Assembly (NCBI GenBank): GCA_934490165.1
Contig: CAKSTB010000013.1
Coordinates: 1 to 64,000 of the forward strand
DNA from: an uncultured Ruminiclostridium sp.
GTDB lineage: Bacteria > Bacillota > Clostridia > Oscillospirales > Ruminococcaceae
Direction: 5' to 3'
Length of the DNA: 64,000 nucleotides
Both the position numbers and the translations under genes were made by a program. Every line of letters begins with the position of its first letter. Positions within the stretch are counted from its first letter, which is position 1. Shown here piece by piece: positions 27,068-35,752 of the stretch. The notes under the pieces are model-generated. The model ran no database searches and was not told where the DNA came from. It saw only the letters and a list, made by a program, of their open reading frames with translations.

Positions 27068-27517
27068 ATGTTACCCGCAATTTTCAATGAAAACTTATTT
27101 GACAATTTCTTCGATGATGACTTTTATATGCCGTCGGTATTCGGTGGCAAGAACGATCCGCTTTACGGTAAGCACGCAAAGAACGTGATGAAGACCGATG
27201 TCCGCGAAACCGACAACAGCTACGAGCTTGATATCGACCTGCCGGGCTTTAAGAAAGAAGACGTAGCGCTGAAGCTCGACAGCGGTTATCTTACGATCAC
27301 CGCCTCCAAGGGTCTTGAAAAAGACGAAAAGGAGAAGAAGGACGGCAAGTACATCAGACGTGAGCGTTACGAGGGTCAGTGCAGCAGGAGCTTCTATGTA
27401 GGCGAGGGCGTACAGGCTAAGGACGTAAGTGCTAAGTTTGAGGACGGTATCTTAAAGGTATCTGTTCCGAAAGCCGCTCCGCAGGTTGAAACGAGTAACG
27501 TGATCGCTATCGAATAA
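27068..27517 (+). CDS. Small heat-shock protein, Hsp20/alpha-crystallin family
   Basis: A 149-aa ATP-independent chaperone that holds unfolding proteins in the cytosol. The alpha-crystallin domain covers about 40-140, with VRETDNSYELDIDLPGFKKEDV-type strands early on and the conserved FEDGILKVSVPK strand near the end; the C-terminal IxI-like anchor is represented by VIAIE. The start is ATG 27068, preceded by GGAGG at about seven bases. An untranslated leader of about 100 bases separates it from its CIRCE-controlled promoter. It is a single-gene unit closed by a terminator. Confidence 0.94.
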   Translation: MLPAIFNENLFDNFFDDDFYMPSVFGGKNDPLYGKHAKNVMKTDVRETDNSYELDIDLPGFKKEDVALKLDSGYLTITASKGLEKDEKEKKDGKYIRRERYEGQCSRSFYVGEGVQAKDVSAKFEDGILKVSVPKAAPQVETSNVIAIE

Positions 27518-27557
27518 ACCTGTGTGGTTTATTGCAGAAAAACCTGAATAACTGACT

Positions 27558-27593
27558 ATCGGCAGTGAGAATTTTCCCACTGCCGATATTTTT
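27558..27593 (+). terminator. Intrinsic terminator after hsp20
   Basis: ATCGGCAGTG pairs with CACTGCCGAT, followed by ATTTTT. Confidence 0.9.
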
Positions 27594-27617
27594 CGGAAAA
27601 ATTTTAATAAAACCTAT

Positions 27618-27645
27618 TGCTTTTGTAGACAATAAGGTGTATAAT
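27618..27645 (+). promoter_or_regulatory. Promoter of the nifS-nifU operon
   Basis: TTGCTT (27618-27623), a 16-base spacer and TATAAT (27640-27645). A leader of about 90 bases precedes nifS. Confidence 0.65.
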
Positions 27646-27742
27646 ATAAATCGGACTAAATCGGTCGTGTTTATCGCAACACTTTACGGTGCGGGATACG
27701 GCATTTAGCATAAAGAGTAAAAAGAAAGGATCGGTAGTATAA

Positions 27743-28939
27743 ATGCTGAAAACAACGATATACCTTGACAATGCGGCTACCACAAAGGTAAGCGATAACG
27801 TTCTTAACGCTATGCTGCCCTATCTTAAAGAGGAATACGGCAATCCCTCCTCGATCTACACGCTCGGAAGAAATTCCGCAATAGCCGTAAACAAGGCAAG
27901 ACATCAGGTTGCGCAGGCACTCGGCTGTGAGGATAACGAGGTTTATTTCACAAGCTGCGGCAGTGAGAGCGACAACTGGGCTATAAAGAGCACGGCAAAG
28001 ATGATGGCGCAGAAAGGCAAGAAGCATATAATTACTTCTGTATTTGAGCATCACGCAGTTCTGCACACACTGGATGCGCTCAAGAAAGAGGGCTTTGAGG
28101 TAACATACCTCCCCGTTTACTCAAACGGTATAGTAAAGGTTGAGGACGTGGCGAACGCAATCCGCCCCGACACCGCGCTTGTTACGATAATGTACGCAAA
28201 TAACGAGATCGGTACGATACAGCCTATTCCCGAAATCGGCGCACTGTGCAAGGAAAAGGGCGTTATTTTCCATACAGATGCGGTTCAGGCTATCGGTAAT
28301 GTTCATATCAACGTCAAGGAGCAGAACATAGATATGCTCTCGCTCAGCGGTCATAAGATACACGCTCAGAAGGGCTGCGGCGTTCTTTATGTAAACAAGA
28401 AGTACCGTCTTCCCCCGTTCATTGACGGCGGTGCTCAGGAAAGAGGCAGACGTGCAGGTACAGAGAATGTTCCCGCAATAGTAGGCCTTGGCGTTGCTAT
28501 TACAGACGCGGTAAACGGTGTTGACGCAAAGAACGAGAAACTCAAGAAGTTCAGTGACAAGATCTACAACGAGATAATGAAGATCGATCGTGTTCACTTA
28601 AATGGCGACAGAGAAAAGCGTATGCCGAGCAACCTCAACTTCTCATTTGAGGGCGTTGAGGGCGAAAGCTTACTGCTTCAGCTCGACCTCCAGGGCATTG
28701 CCGCATCGAGCGGTTCAGCCTGCACATCGGGTTCACTCGACCCCTCGCACGTTCTGCTGAGCATAGGTCTTCCCCACGAGGTAGCTCACGGCTCACTGCG
28801 TATCTCAATGTCAGAGTACACGACTGAGGAAGAGATAGACAAGCTGATCGAGGTTCTGCCTGTTATAGTAAACAAGCTCAGAAGTATGTCACCCCTGTGG
28901 GATCACATAATCAAGGGCGAAACATTCAAGATAAAGTAA
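27743..28939 (+). CDS. nifS: Cysteine desulfurase (NifS/IscS type)
   Basis: A 398-aa pyridoxal-phosphate enzyme that takes sulfur from cysteine for Fe-S cluster assembly. It opens IYLDNAATTKVSDNV. The PLP lysine is Lys205 in SLSGHKIHAQKG, and the catalytic persulfide Cys327 sits in SSGSACTSGSLDPSHVL, the long-loop form typical of NifS/IscS rather than SufS. AAAGGA lies about twelve bases before ATG 27743. It is followed after 32 bases by the scaffold gene nifU, so the two form an assembly operon. No IscR-type regulator is adjacent. This is separate from the desulfurase at 44422. Confidence 0.95.
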   Translation: MLKTTIYLDNAATTKVSDNVLNAMLPYLKEEYGNPSSIYTLGRNSAIAVNKARHQVAQALGCEDNEVYFTSCGSESDNWAIKSTAKMMAQKGKKHIITSVFEHHAVLHTLDALKKEGFEVTYLPVYSNGIVKVEDVANAIRPDTALVTIMYANNEIGTIQPIPEIGALCKEKGVIFHTDAVQAIGNVHINVKEQNIDMLSLSGHKIHAQKGCGVLYVNKKYRLPPFIDGGAQERGRRAGTENVPAIVGLGVAITDAVNGVDAKNEKLKKFSDKIYNEIMKIDRVHLNGDREKRMPSNLNFSFEGVEGESLLLQLDLQGIAASSGSACTSGSLDPSHVLLSIGLPHEVAHGSLRISMSEYTTEEEIDKLIEVLPVIVNKLRSMSPLWDHIIKGETFKIK

Positions 28940-28971
28940 GCATACACTATATTTGAAAGGAAGTATTATAG

Positions 28972-29406
28972 ATGATTTATTCAGAAAAGGTAATGGATCA
29001 CTACGCTAACCCCAGAAACGTCGGCGAAATCGAAGATGCAAACGGTGTAGGCGAAGTAGGCAACGCTAAGTGCGGCGATATAATGAAGATGTTTCTCAAG
29101 ATCGAGGACAACACAATAAAAGATGTTAAGTTCAAGACGTTCGGTTGCGGTGCGGCTATTGCAACAAGCTCAATAGCTACGGAAATGATAAAGGGCAAGC
29201 CCTTGTCAGAAGCTTTAAAGCTTACAAACAAGGCTGTTGTAGAGGCACTTGACGGTCTGCCCCCTGCAAAGCTCCACTGCTCTGTTCTTGCGGAACAGGC
29301 GATCAAGGCCGCTATTGCGGACTACTACACAAGACAGGGTATTGACCCCACACCTTTTGTAGGCGAGATCAAGGAAGACCACTGCGACAGCTGTTGCGGT
29401 ATATAA
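28972..29406 (+). CDS. nifU: Fe-S cluster scaffold protein NifU/IscU
   Basis: A 144-aa scaffold on which NifS-derived sulfur and iron form Fe-S clusters. It starts IYSEKVMDHYANPRNVGEIED and shows the three ligand cysteines in NAKCGD, TFGCGAAIA and KLHCSVLAE. The conserved Asp after the first cysteine is present. An extra C-terminal tail ending HCDSCCGI adds three cysteines beyond the core, as seen in some clostridial NifU-like proteins. It is the second gene of the nifS operon, with GAAAGGAAG before ATG 28972, and is followed by a strong terminator. Confidence 0.94.
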   Translation: MIYSEKVMDHYANPRNVGEIEDANGVGEVGNAKCGDIMKMFLKIEDNTIKDVKFKTFGCGAAIATSSIATEMIKGKPLSEALKLTNKAVVEALDGLPPAKLHCSVLAEQAIKAAIADYYTRQGIDPTPFVGEIKEDHCDSCCGI

Positions 29407-29416
29407 CCTTATAAGT

Positions 29417-29454
29417 AAAGAGCCTTGCGGCGTTTGTGCCGCAAGGCTCTTTTT
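29417..29454 (+). terminator. Intrinsic terminator after nifU
   Basis: AAAGAGCCTTGCGGC pairs perfectly with GCCGCAAGGCTCTTT. Confidence 0.93.
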
Positions 29455-29499
29455 ATATCCTCTCTGTAAAATTCGTCATCTGATTTACAAGTAGTAATT

Positions 29500-30027
29500 T
29501 CAATCGTGCTTGCCTATCATCTTCTCCATCCACACCATATCATAATACCGTCCGAATTTCTTTGCGCACTTGTGGAATGTTCCCACAAGTTCATATCCGA
29601 GCTTTTCGTGGAACATTATGCTGTCGTGGTTAAGGTATTCATCGTCCTTTTCGGGGCACGCTATGCACGCATAGACATTTTTGATGCCGATTGCCGCAAG
29701 CCTTTTTTCAAGCTCGTTATATAAAAGCGTACCTGTACCGTGACGCTTTTCGTTCAAGTCAACATAGATCGAGGTTTCGACCGAGTGGTCGTATGCCGCT
29801 CTTTCCTTGAATACTCCCGCATAAGCATAACCGATTATCCTGCCGTCACACTCTGCTGCTATGTACGGGTATTTCTTCAGCGTTTTTTCTATCCTGCCTC
29901 TGAAATCATCGACGGTCGGCACTTCCAGCTCATAGGTTATCGCTGTGTTTTCAATATAATATTTGTATATGCCGAGCAGCATTCCGGCATCATCGGGCGT
30001 TGCTGTCCTTATTGTTATTTCACTCAT
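29500..30027 (-). CDS. GNAT N-acetyltransferase (phosphinothricin acetyltransferase-like)
   Basis: A 175-aa acetyl-CoA-dependent acetyltransferase. It starts ITIRTATPDDAGMLLGIYKYYIEN, and the acetyl-CoA motif is degenerate: VDLNEKRHGTGTLLYNELE replaces the usual Q/RxxGxG/A. IMFHEKLGYELVGTF is the family's C-terminal strand-helix, and YYDMVWMEK ends the protein. These match the PAT/YwnH branch, which acetylates amino-acid-like compounds such as methionine sulfoximine or sulfone. ATG 30027 is chosen because the upstream extension runs through the terminator of the preceding gene. GGGAAG lies eight to nine bases upstream. The substrate is not known. Confidence 0.85.
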   Translation of the reverse strand: MSEITIRTATPDDAGMLLGIYKYYIENTAITYELEVPTVDDFRGRIEKTLKKYPYIAAECDGRIIGYAYAGVFKERAAYDHSVETSIYVDLNEKRHGTGTLLYNELEKRLAAIGIKNVYACIACPEKDDEYLNHDSIMFHEKLGYELVGTFHKCAKKFGRYYDMVWMEKMIGKHD

Positions 30028-30058
30028 CGTCTGCACTTCCCGCAAATTCATATTCATA

Positions 30059-30091
30059 CAAAAAAAGTGCCACAGGAACCCCCGTGACACT
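30059..30091 (-). terminator. Intrinsic terminator of the small membrane-anchored protein gene
   Basis: Read on the minus strand, AAGTGTCACGGG pairs with CCTGTGGCACTT allowing G-U pairs, followed by TTTTT. Confidence 0.75.
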
Positions 30092-30118
30092 TCATTGTGC
30101 TTATCGACCGTTTTGTGA

Positions 30119-30562
30119 TTATAAGCTCTCCGAGCCCTTTTCCGGCGTTTCAAATATCTCTTTTTCTTCTCCGCCCTCAGTAAAGGTAAAGCTTTCGCCA
30201 TCGGCGTCCTCTGTATCCGCATCTGAAATATCAACATCAACGCCGCTGTTTATCGATACCACCATATCCTTGAGGTTGTTTATCTCATTCTTGAACGCCG
30301 TGCCGGTAGTAGCCGCCTTCTTCATAAGCTCGGCGCTCTTTTCCTTGCCAGCCGACACAATAGTGTTGACGCTCTTTGTAAGCTTTTCACTGCCCGTCTT
30401 TACCGCACCTGTGCAGTAAACAGAAGCCTTGTGGAGCTTATCACTGCAATTTTCCTTTACAGCCGCTACAGCCTCAGGATTATTCTCCATATATTTCTTA
30501 GCTAAAATATAACCCGTACCGACAGCCGCCGCAATACCGAAAAATATCATTGCCTTATTCAT
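30119..30562 (-). CDS. Small membrane-anchored protein with helical and acidic tail (YtxH-like)
   Basis: A 147-aa protein. One N-terminal hydrophobic segment (about 5-22, IFFGIAAAVGTGYILAKKY) is followed by a long amphipathic region rich in Lys, Ala and Glu, and an acidic tail containing DADTEDADGESF. This layout resembles YtxH-type stress proteins, but no diagnostic motif is visible. Two in-frame ATGs exist: 30571 abuts the GGAAAGG, whereas 30562 is nine bases away and is preferred. The gene lies 71 bases after trmB in the same direction and has its own terminator. Function unknown. Confidence 0.7.
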   Translation of the reverse strand: MNKAMIFFGIAAAVGTGYILAKKYMENNPEAVAAVKENCSDKLHKASVYCTGAVKTGSEKLTKSVNTIVSAGKEKSAELMKKAATTGTAFKNEINNLKDMVVSINSGVDVDISDADTEDADGESFTFTEGGEEKEIFETPEKGSESL

Positions 30563-30633
30563 ACTAAACATCCTTTCCGGGCAAACCCGTTTTCTTATAC
30601 TCAGTATATACCATTTTTTACGAAAAGTAAAGC

Positions 30634-31311
30634 CTATTTTGACGAATTTACTGCTTCAAGCCGATAAATCGGGAAACCCTGCTCGGAAAATCTCTTTTCG
30701 TACTCGGTAACTATATTTCCCTCAAAACTGCTGTTGTGCAGGTCAAGACTTACATTCCTGAGCCTGAAGCCGCACTGTGACAGATTTTCTATCGAAAATT
30801 CAAACAGCTTCATATTATCGGTCTTCTGGTGTATCTCACCGTCCGGTATAAGTATGTGCTTATATATCTCCAGAAATACAGGGTGAGTAAGACGGTGCTT
30901 TTTGTATGTTTCCTTAGGGTAAGGACAGCTGAAATTAAGATAGATACGTTCTACCGAGCTTTCGGGGAAGAACTTTTCAAGGTATTCTGCCTTACCCATA
31001 AGGAATTTCAGATTAGGCAGTTTTTCCTTTATGGCAAGCTCCATAGCGCTTACTATTACATTTCGCGCCATTTCAACGGCTATGAAATTTATATCGGGAT
31101 TGCGCTTTGCCGCCTCGACCGCAAATCCGCCCTTGCCGCAGCCGACCTCAAGGTGCACGGGATTATCGTTTCCGAAAATCTCACGGACATTGAGAGTCCT
31201 CTGCTGTGTTTCGCCCCTTAGCTCTGCGGCATAATCGACAAGCCAGCCGAGATTTACATCGCCGCAGGCATCAAGACGTTCATCGAGGTATTTTTTTCTT
31301 CGCATTCTCAT
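30634..31311 (-). CDS. trmB: tRNA (guanine-46-N7)-methyltransferase
   Basis: A 225-aa SAM-dependent enzyme that makes m7G46 in the tRNA variable loop. It starts RMRRKKYLDERLD, binds SAM at HLEVGCGKGGFAVEAA, and has FIAVEMARNVI with the acidic residue for the ribose. The RNA-contact motif usually reads NFSDPWPK; here it is NFSCPYPKETYKKHRLTHP, with Asp to Cys and Trp to Tyr. KTDN and the C-terminal TEYEKRF motif are intact. The EpsG-like gene ends 12 bases before its start, so the two are probably co-transcribed. The substitutions may affect activity, but the rest of the family pattern is complete. Confidence 0.93.
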   Translation of the reverse strand: MRMRRKKYLDERLDACGDVNLGWLVDYAAELRGETQQRTLNVREIFGNDNPVHLEVGCGKGGFAVEAAKRNPDINFIAVEMARNVIVSAMELAIKEKLPNLKFLMGKAEYLEKFFPESSVERIYLNFSCPYPKETYKKHRLTHPVFLEIYKHILIPDGEIHQKTDNMKLFEFSIENLSQCGFRLRNVSLDLHNSSFEGNIVTEYEKRFSEQGFPIYRLEAVNSSK

Positions 31312-31323
31312 AGGTTTACCGCC

Positions 31324-33315
31324 TTATCTGGTTGCCGACAGCATTACATAATACGTTTTAAAGCGTACCTTGTCTATGATGGACTTTGTTGTGTTGTCGA
31401 GTACGACTATATTCATGCCGCGCTCATTGAGCGAGAAATCCTTTTTGCCCATCTGTATTGTAGAAGTACGCTGTGTACTGGTAACGTGCGTCTTAAAGCC
31501 AAGTACATAGAAATCACCTGTGTCAATATCGTCGCTGTCCGATATTTCCTCGCGCGTAATCTTTCCACCTTCAATCACAGCTACATATCTGGTTGCCGAT
31601 TCCGCCTCGGCAAGCTTGACAAGTCCGAGCTCCTTGAGTGCGGAACGTGCGCCGTCGTTCAGTCCTCCGACAGTATCTCCTCTTGCAGATATGATAACAG
31701 AATAGTTATCATTTTCTTTAAGGCGGTACATATAATTGAGGAAGTTCTCTTCATCCCTGAGCAGTTGATTTTTGTCATCCTTATTTTCAGTTGACAACAT
31801 TAACTCGGTGTATGCGGGTAATGTACTCTTATACGGCATTACTCCGTGGAAGCCCTTTTTGGAAACTGTAAGTCCGAAATAGTTATACCACAGATTTGAA
31901 GCCACAACCACAACCATAAATGCGGCGAATATCGTAACGGGACGTGAAATAAAGTGCAGTAACTTATTGCTTCTGCTTTTGAACACTCTGTTTTCGGGCA
32001 GATAGCGTTCATCAGCCGCAACATTCCAATTGAGCGCTGAATCCGGCTTTCTCTTTGTATATGCTTTTTCAGGTTCTTCCGGTTCTTCGGGTTCTTCCGG
32101 TTCTACAATATCCGTACTGCTAACGGCAGTATTTTCTTCTGTATCCTCAGCCATTATTTCGGCTAAAATACGCTGCTTCTCAGCCTCTGCATCACTAAGC
32201 GGCACATCGTCATCTTCCTCAACAGCCGATATTTCCCTGACTGGCTCATGCACAGACTTGACACCGTTTGACGACTTTTTCTCGGCGAGTATCTCATCTA
32301 CCGTTTTATCAAAGACGACGACCGCCTCGGGATCTTTCTTTTTCGCAAGATAAACCTTTGCGCAGTTCATATAATATCTTGCTATCGACGGTATAAACAT
32401 TATCATAATAATGTATATATACATCGAGAAACGTTCGATAACAAAGTGCTTTGTGGCAATGAACCATATGATAAAATTGAAAATAGCAAAATTCGTAAAA
32501 ATCGATGATTGCTTCGGATACGCCTTGCCGTATCCTGTAAAATGTGCTACAAGAGCAAGTGCGGCAATTATAGCCGGAACTATCAGATACACAGGTCTGT
32601 AGCCCTGCGTAATAAAGTTGAGATCAAGATATCCCTTGTACTGCGGCAGTATAACAACAGCAAGTCTGAGTATTGGCCATGAAAGTAAATATACAAGCGC
32701 GGTCAACACACCGTATATCGGAACTGTGATTTTAGTAGGCTTAATAAAAGCGGCGATAAGATAGATAGGTATCATTATTATTACTGTGCTGTGGAACAGA
32801 CAAGCTATAAATATAAACAGGAGTACCTTGAAATGGTTGCGCTCCTTCATATACTTGTATGCGCACAGTATAACCGCGAATGCAATAGACTGACGGATAA
32901 AGCTGAGTGAGCAGTAGAAGAATGTCAGTGAGATAAACATCATAGTTGACATCCAAATATTCTCGCTGTAACGGAATATCGCGTATGCCGTAGGCACAAG
33001 TATAAGTAAAGCGTATATCGCATACAGCACATTTACATTGGACGTAAACAGCGAAATGAGCTTAGTTATCACAGTAAATGCGGGTTCATATCCAAGGTTG
33101 AATATTGCAAGCCCCGAAGCGTCCTGTATATTTCTGAAAATATAGATGTACGAATAATAGTCGTTGCCGAGTCCGTACCTGAAAATGCTGATTAAATACA
33201 TAGCCGCAAATGTCACAATGACATAGCAGAGCTTTTTTCCGATGCTCGGTTTGTGCTCAATAAGAGGATATGCCAAAACCAAGACTATCGCCATGAGTAT
33301 AAGATATACTGCCAT
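31324..33315 (-). CDS. EpsG-like polytopic membrane protein with a C-terminal ILEI/PANDER-like domain
   Basis: A 663-aa membrane protein. The first ~340 residues have about ten membrane helices with the EpsG/Wzy pattern (FRYGLGNDYYSYIYIF early, then SLSFIRQSIAFAVILCAYKY), suggesting export or polymerisation of a surface polysaccharide. A cytosolic acidic linker (about 345-450) includes EPEEPEEPEEPEK. One more helix (about 475-497) leads to an extracytoplasmic domain with GLNDGARSALKELG, RYVAVIEGGK and LNERGMNIVVLDNTTKSII, which match FAM3/ILEI motifs but in swapped order. AAAGGA lies eight bases before ATG 33315. It sits between walJ and trmB with no glycosyltransferases nearby. Polymer identity is unknown. 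Confidence 0.8.
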   Translation of the reverse strand: MAVYLILMAIVLVLAYPLIEHKPSIGKKLCYVIVTFAAMYLISIFRYGLGNDYYSYIYIFRNIQDASGLAIFNLGYEPAFTVITKLISLFTSNVNVLYAIYALLILVPTAYAIFRYSENIWMSTMMFISLTFFYCSLSFIRQSIAFAVILCAYKYMKERNHFKVLLFIFIACLFHSTVIIMIPIYLIAAFIKPTKITVPIYGVLTALVYLLSWPILRLAVVILPQYKGYLDLNFITQGYRPVYLIVPAIIAALALVAHFTGYGKAYPKQSSIFTNFAIFNFIIWFIATKHFVIERFSMYIYIIMIMFIPSIARYYMNCAKVYLAKKKDPEAVVVFDKTVDEILAEKKSSNGVKSVHEPVREISAVEEDDDVPLSDAEAEKQRILAEIMAEDTEENTAVSSTDIVEPEEPEEPEEPEKAYTKRKPDSALNWNVAADERYLPENRVFKSRSNKLLHFISRPVTIFAAFMVVVVASNLWYNYFGLTVSKKGFHGVMPYKSTLPAYTELMLSTENKDDKNQLLRDEENFLNYMYRLKENDNYSVIISARGDTVGGLNDGARSALKELGLVKLAEAESATRYVAVIEGGKITREEISDSDDIDTGDFYVLGFKTHVTSTQRTSTIQMGKKDFSLNERGMNIVVLDNTTKSIIDKVRFKTYYVMLSATR

Positions 33316-33400
33316 AAATAAGTCCTTTCATAATAAAAAATAAAGCACAGCACAACTGCAAAGTTACCACCAAGCAGAAAATGCAGTGCATATCAAACGA

Positions 33401-34192
33401 TTATATAATTATGTATTTTCCCTGTGTTACGACAGGCGCAACATCAAGTGTATAGTCAACCCCGCATTTCATACCGCAACCGCTGAGCTTCAGTTCAACT
33501 GCGTCATATGCAATTTTCGGAGTATTGTTTTCCTGACTTAAGTGACCGAGTATCAACCGCCTTGCGCCGCTTTCCACAAGCTCGGTGCAGAACTCGGCAG
33601 AATTGAGGTTTGATAAATGTCCGCTGCTTCCCGATATCCTTGCCTTGAGATACGGCGGATATTTCGGATTTACCGAAAGGAGCTTCGGATCGTAATTTGC
33701 TTCTATGTACGCAGTGTCACAGCCGAGAAGATTTTCTCTGACTTCCTCCGTGACATAACCGAGGTCGGTACAGCACGCAACCTTGTGCTCCTTGAACTTT
33801 ACCGTATATCCCACACTCTCAGCAGCGTCATGCGGTGTGTGAAAAAAATTTATATCCATATCAACAGGCACGCTCTTTATTTCCGACAAAGAATGTATAA
33901 CCGCATCGGGTGCAACAAGATTATCCTCAAACAGCTTTCTTGTCGTACCTTCAGACGCATATACAGGGAGCGATGTACGCTTCGTAATTTGCCCGAGCGC
34001 CTTTGTATGGTCGATGTGCTCGTGAGTTATCAATACAGCCTTCACCGCTTCAAACGGAATACCGCACAGTGCAAGGCCGTCCTTCAGCGCCTTGAAGCTG
34101 CAACCAGCATCTACAAGAACGCCCGAAGAAGTATCACCTATAAATATGCTGTTGCCCTTACTGGACGAGCATACAGGTACAACCTTTGCCAT
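33401..34192 (-). CDS. walJ: Metallo-beta-lactamase-fold hydrolase, WalJ/YycJ type
   Basis: A 263-aa MBL-fold phosphodiesterase-like protein. It starts VVPVCSSSKGNSIFIG and has the complete metal motif THEHIDH in VLITHEHIDHTKALGQI, plus a later YIEANYD and LILGHLS, as in the YycJ/WalJ family. In other Firmicutes this protein is linked to the WalKR cell-wall regulon and to DNA repair; its substrate is uncertain. ATG 34192 shares one base with the murA stop codon, so it is translationally coupled to murA. That supports a cell-envelope connection. Confidence 0.9.
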   Translation of the reverse strand: MAKVVPVCSSSKGNSIFIGDTSSGVLVDAGCSFKALKDGLALCGIPFEAVKAVLITHEHIDHTKALGQITKRTSLPVYASEGTTRKLFEDNLVAPDAVIHSLSEIKSVPVDMDINFFHTPHDAAESVGYTVKFKEHKVACCTDLGYVTEEVRENLLGCDTAYIEANYDPKLLSVNPKYPPYLKARISGSSGHLSNLNSAEFCTELVESGARRLILGHLSQENNTPKIAYDAVELKLSGCGMKCGVDYTLDVAPVVTQGKYIII

Positions 34193-35484
34193 CAGAGTGC
34201 CTTTCTCATCTTTTCGTCATCGGGATAGTAGCGCTTTACTATATCCGCGCCGAGCTCTCTGAGCTTTATCTCCATATTTTCATATCCGCGCTCGATATGG
34301 TGTATATCCTCGATCTCGGTCGTTCCCTGTGCCGCAAGGCCCGCAATTATAAGCGCCGCACCGGCTCTTAAGTCGCTTGCCTTGACAGGAGCGCCTGTGA
34401 GGTGGTCGACCCCTCTTACTACCGCTACTCTGCTGTCAACTGTGATATCAGCGCCCATTCTGCGCAGTTCATCTACATACTTGAAGCGTGTGTCAAATAT
34501 GCTCTCAGTCACCATACTCGTACCGTTTGCCATAGCAAGCAGTGTTGTCATCTGCGGCTGCATATCGGTCGGGAAACCGGGGTGAGGTGAGGTTTTTATA
34601 TCGGTGCCCTCATAGTGAGGTCTGCCGACAACTCTTACGTTATCGGTTTCATCTTCAATTTCAACATACACGCCTATCTTGCGGAGCTTTGCCGTAATAG
34701 GCTCGAGGTGCTTCGGAATTACATTTTTAAGTGTAATATCGCCGCAGGTTGCCGCCGCAGCCACCATAAATGTTCCCGCCTCTATCTGGTCGGGAATAAC
34801 GGAATACTCTGTTCCGTGGAGCTTTGAAACGCCCTTTACCTTGATAACGTCCGTACCTGCGCCCATTATATCAGCGCCCATTGAGTTAAGGAAGTTTGCA
34901 AGGTCAACTATATGCGGTTCTTTTGCCGCATTCTCGATAATTGTCAGTCCCTCTGCACCGGCGCACGCAAGGAGCGCGTTTATCGTGCCGCCGACTGTTA
35001 CCTTATCAAAATATATCTGAGTGCCTATCAGCTTGTCCGCGGACAGGTCAACTATTCCGTGCTTGATGTCAGCCTTTGCACCGAGCGCTTCAAAGCACTT
35101 GATATGCTGATCTATAGGTCTGCTGCCGAGGTCACAGCCGCCGGGGAGCGGAACGCTCGCCTTTTTAAATCTTCCGAGCAGTGCACCGAGGAAGTAACTG
35201 CTGCCTCGTGTTGAACGTGCAAGCTCATACGGTACTGTGCCGTCGCATATTCTTGAGGTATCGACCTCAAGTTTTGACTTGCTGAGTCTTTTTATATCTG
35301 CACCCATACTCGAAAGTATCTCAAGTGCCACCTCTACGTCACTGATTGACGGTACATTTTCAAGAATACACTTGTCTGCCGCAAGTATCGCCGCAGGAAT
35401 TATAGCGACAGCCGCATTTTTAGCGCCGCTTATCTGCACTTCGCCTTTGAGCGGAGTGCCGCCATTTATAATAAACTTTTCCAA
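34192..35484 (-). CDS. murA: UDP-N-acetylglucosamine 1-carboxyvinyltransferase
   Basis: A 430-aa cytosolic enzyme for the first committed step of peptidoglycan synthesis: transfer of enolpyruvate from PEP to UDP-GlcNAc. It starts FIINGGTPLKGEVQISGAKNAAV. The catalytic cysteine is Cys117 in PLPGGCDLGSRPIDQH, so fosfomycin sensitivity is expected. GFPTDMQPQM and ESIFDTRFKYVDELRRMGAD are conserved near the C-terminus. The start is TTG 35484, with GAGGAAG about nine bases upstream; no ATG fits. Length matches the family. Firmicutes often carry two copies and this one could be either. Confidence 0.96.
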   Translation of the reverse strand: MEKFIINGGTPLKGEVQISGAKNAAVAIIPAAILAADKCILENVPSISDVEVALEILSSMGADIKRLSKSKLEVDTSRICDGTVPYELARSTRGSSYFLGALLGRFKKASVPLPGGCDLGSRPIDQHIKCFEALGAKADIKHGIVDLSADKLIGTQIYFDKVTVGGTINALLACAGAEGLTIIENAAKEPHIVDLANFLNSMGADIMGAGTDVIKVKGVSKLHGTEYSVIPDQIEAGTFMVAAAATCGDITLKNVIPKHLEPITAKLRKIGVYVEIEDETDNVRVVGRPHYEGTDIKTSPHPGFPTDMQPQMTTLLAMANGTSMVTESIFDTRFKYVDELRRMGADITVDSRVAVVRGVDHLTGAPVKASDLRAGAALIIAGLAAQGTTEIEDIHHIERGYENMEIKLRELGADIVKRYYPDDEKMRKAL

Positions 35485-35752
35485 AAGTCACACTTCCTCA
35501 ATTCAATAAAAATATGTAAAGAAATTATAGTAATGCCGTAAAACGGCTTGATATCTTATTTGGATACTGCATAGCGATATGTTAAAGGAGCATACCGACA
35601 CAGTATAGTTTTATTATATCATATCTGCGGAGAAAATAAAAGTATTTTTTTACCTCACAATATTTTTCGTCGAATTAGACTATATATACTTCTTGATGCG
35701 TGCATTTTTTATACATATAGTCAGTTTGGGGTAACTGATATTTCGTGCAGTT
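35485..35752. other. AT-rich intergenic region upstream of murA
   Basis: A 268-base stretch between murA and the minus-strand gene ending at 35753. Minus-strand TATAAT-like hexamers lie at 35612-35617 and near 35524-35530, either of which could serve murA, but I could not pair them with a good -35. A short inverted pair GCCGT/ACGGC is at 35534-35546. No ORF is credible. Confidence 0.4.
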
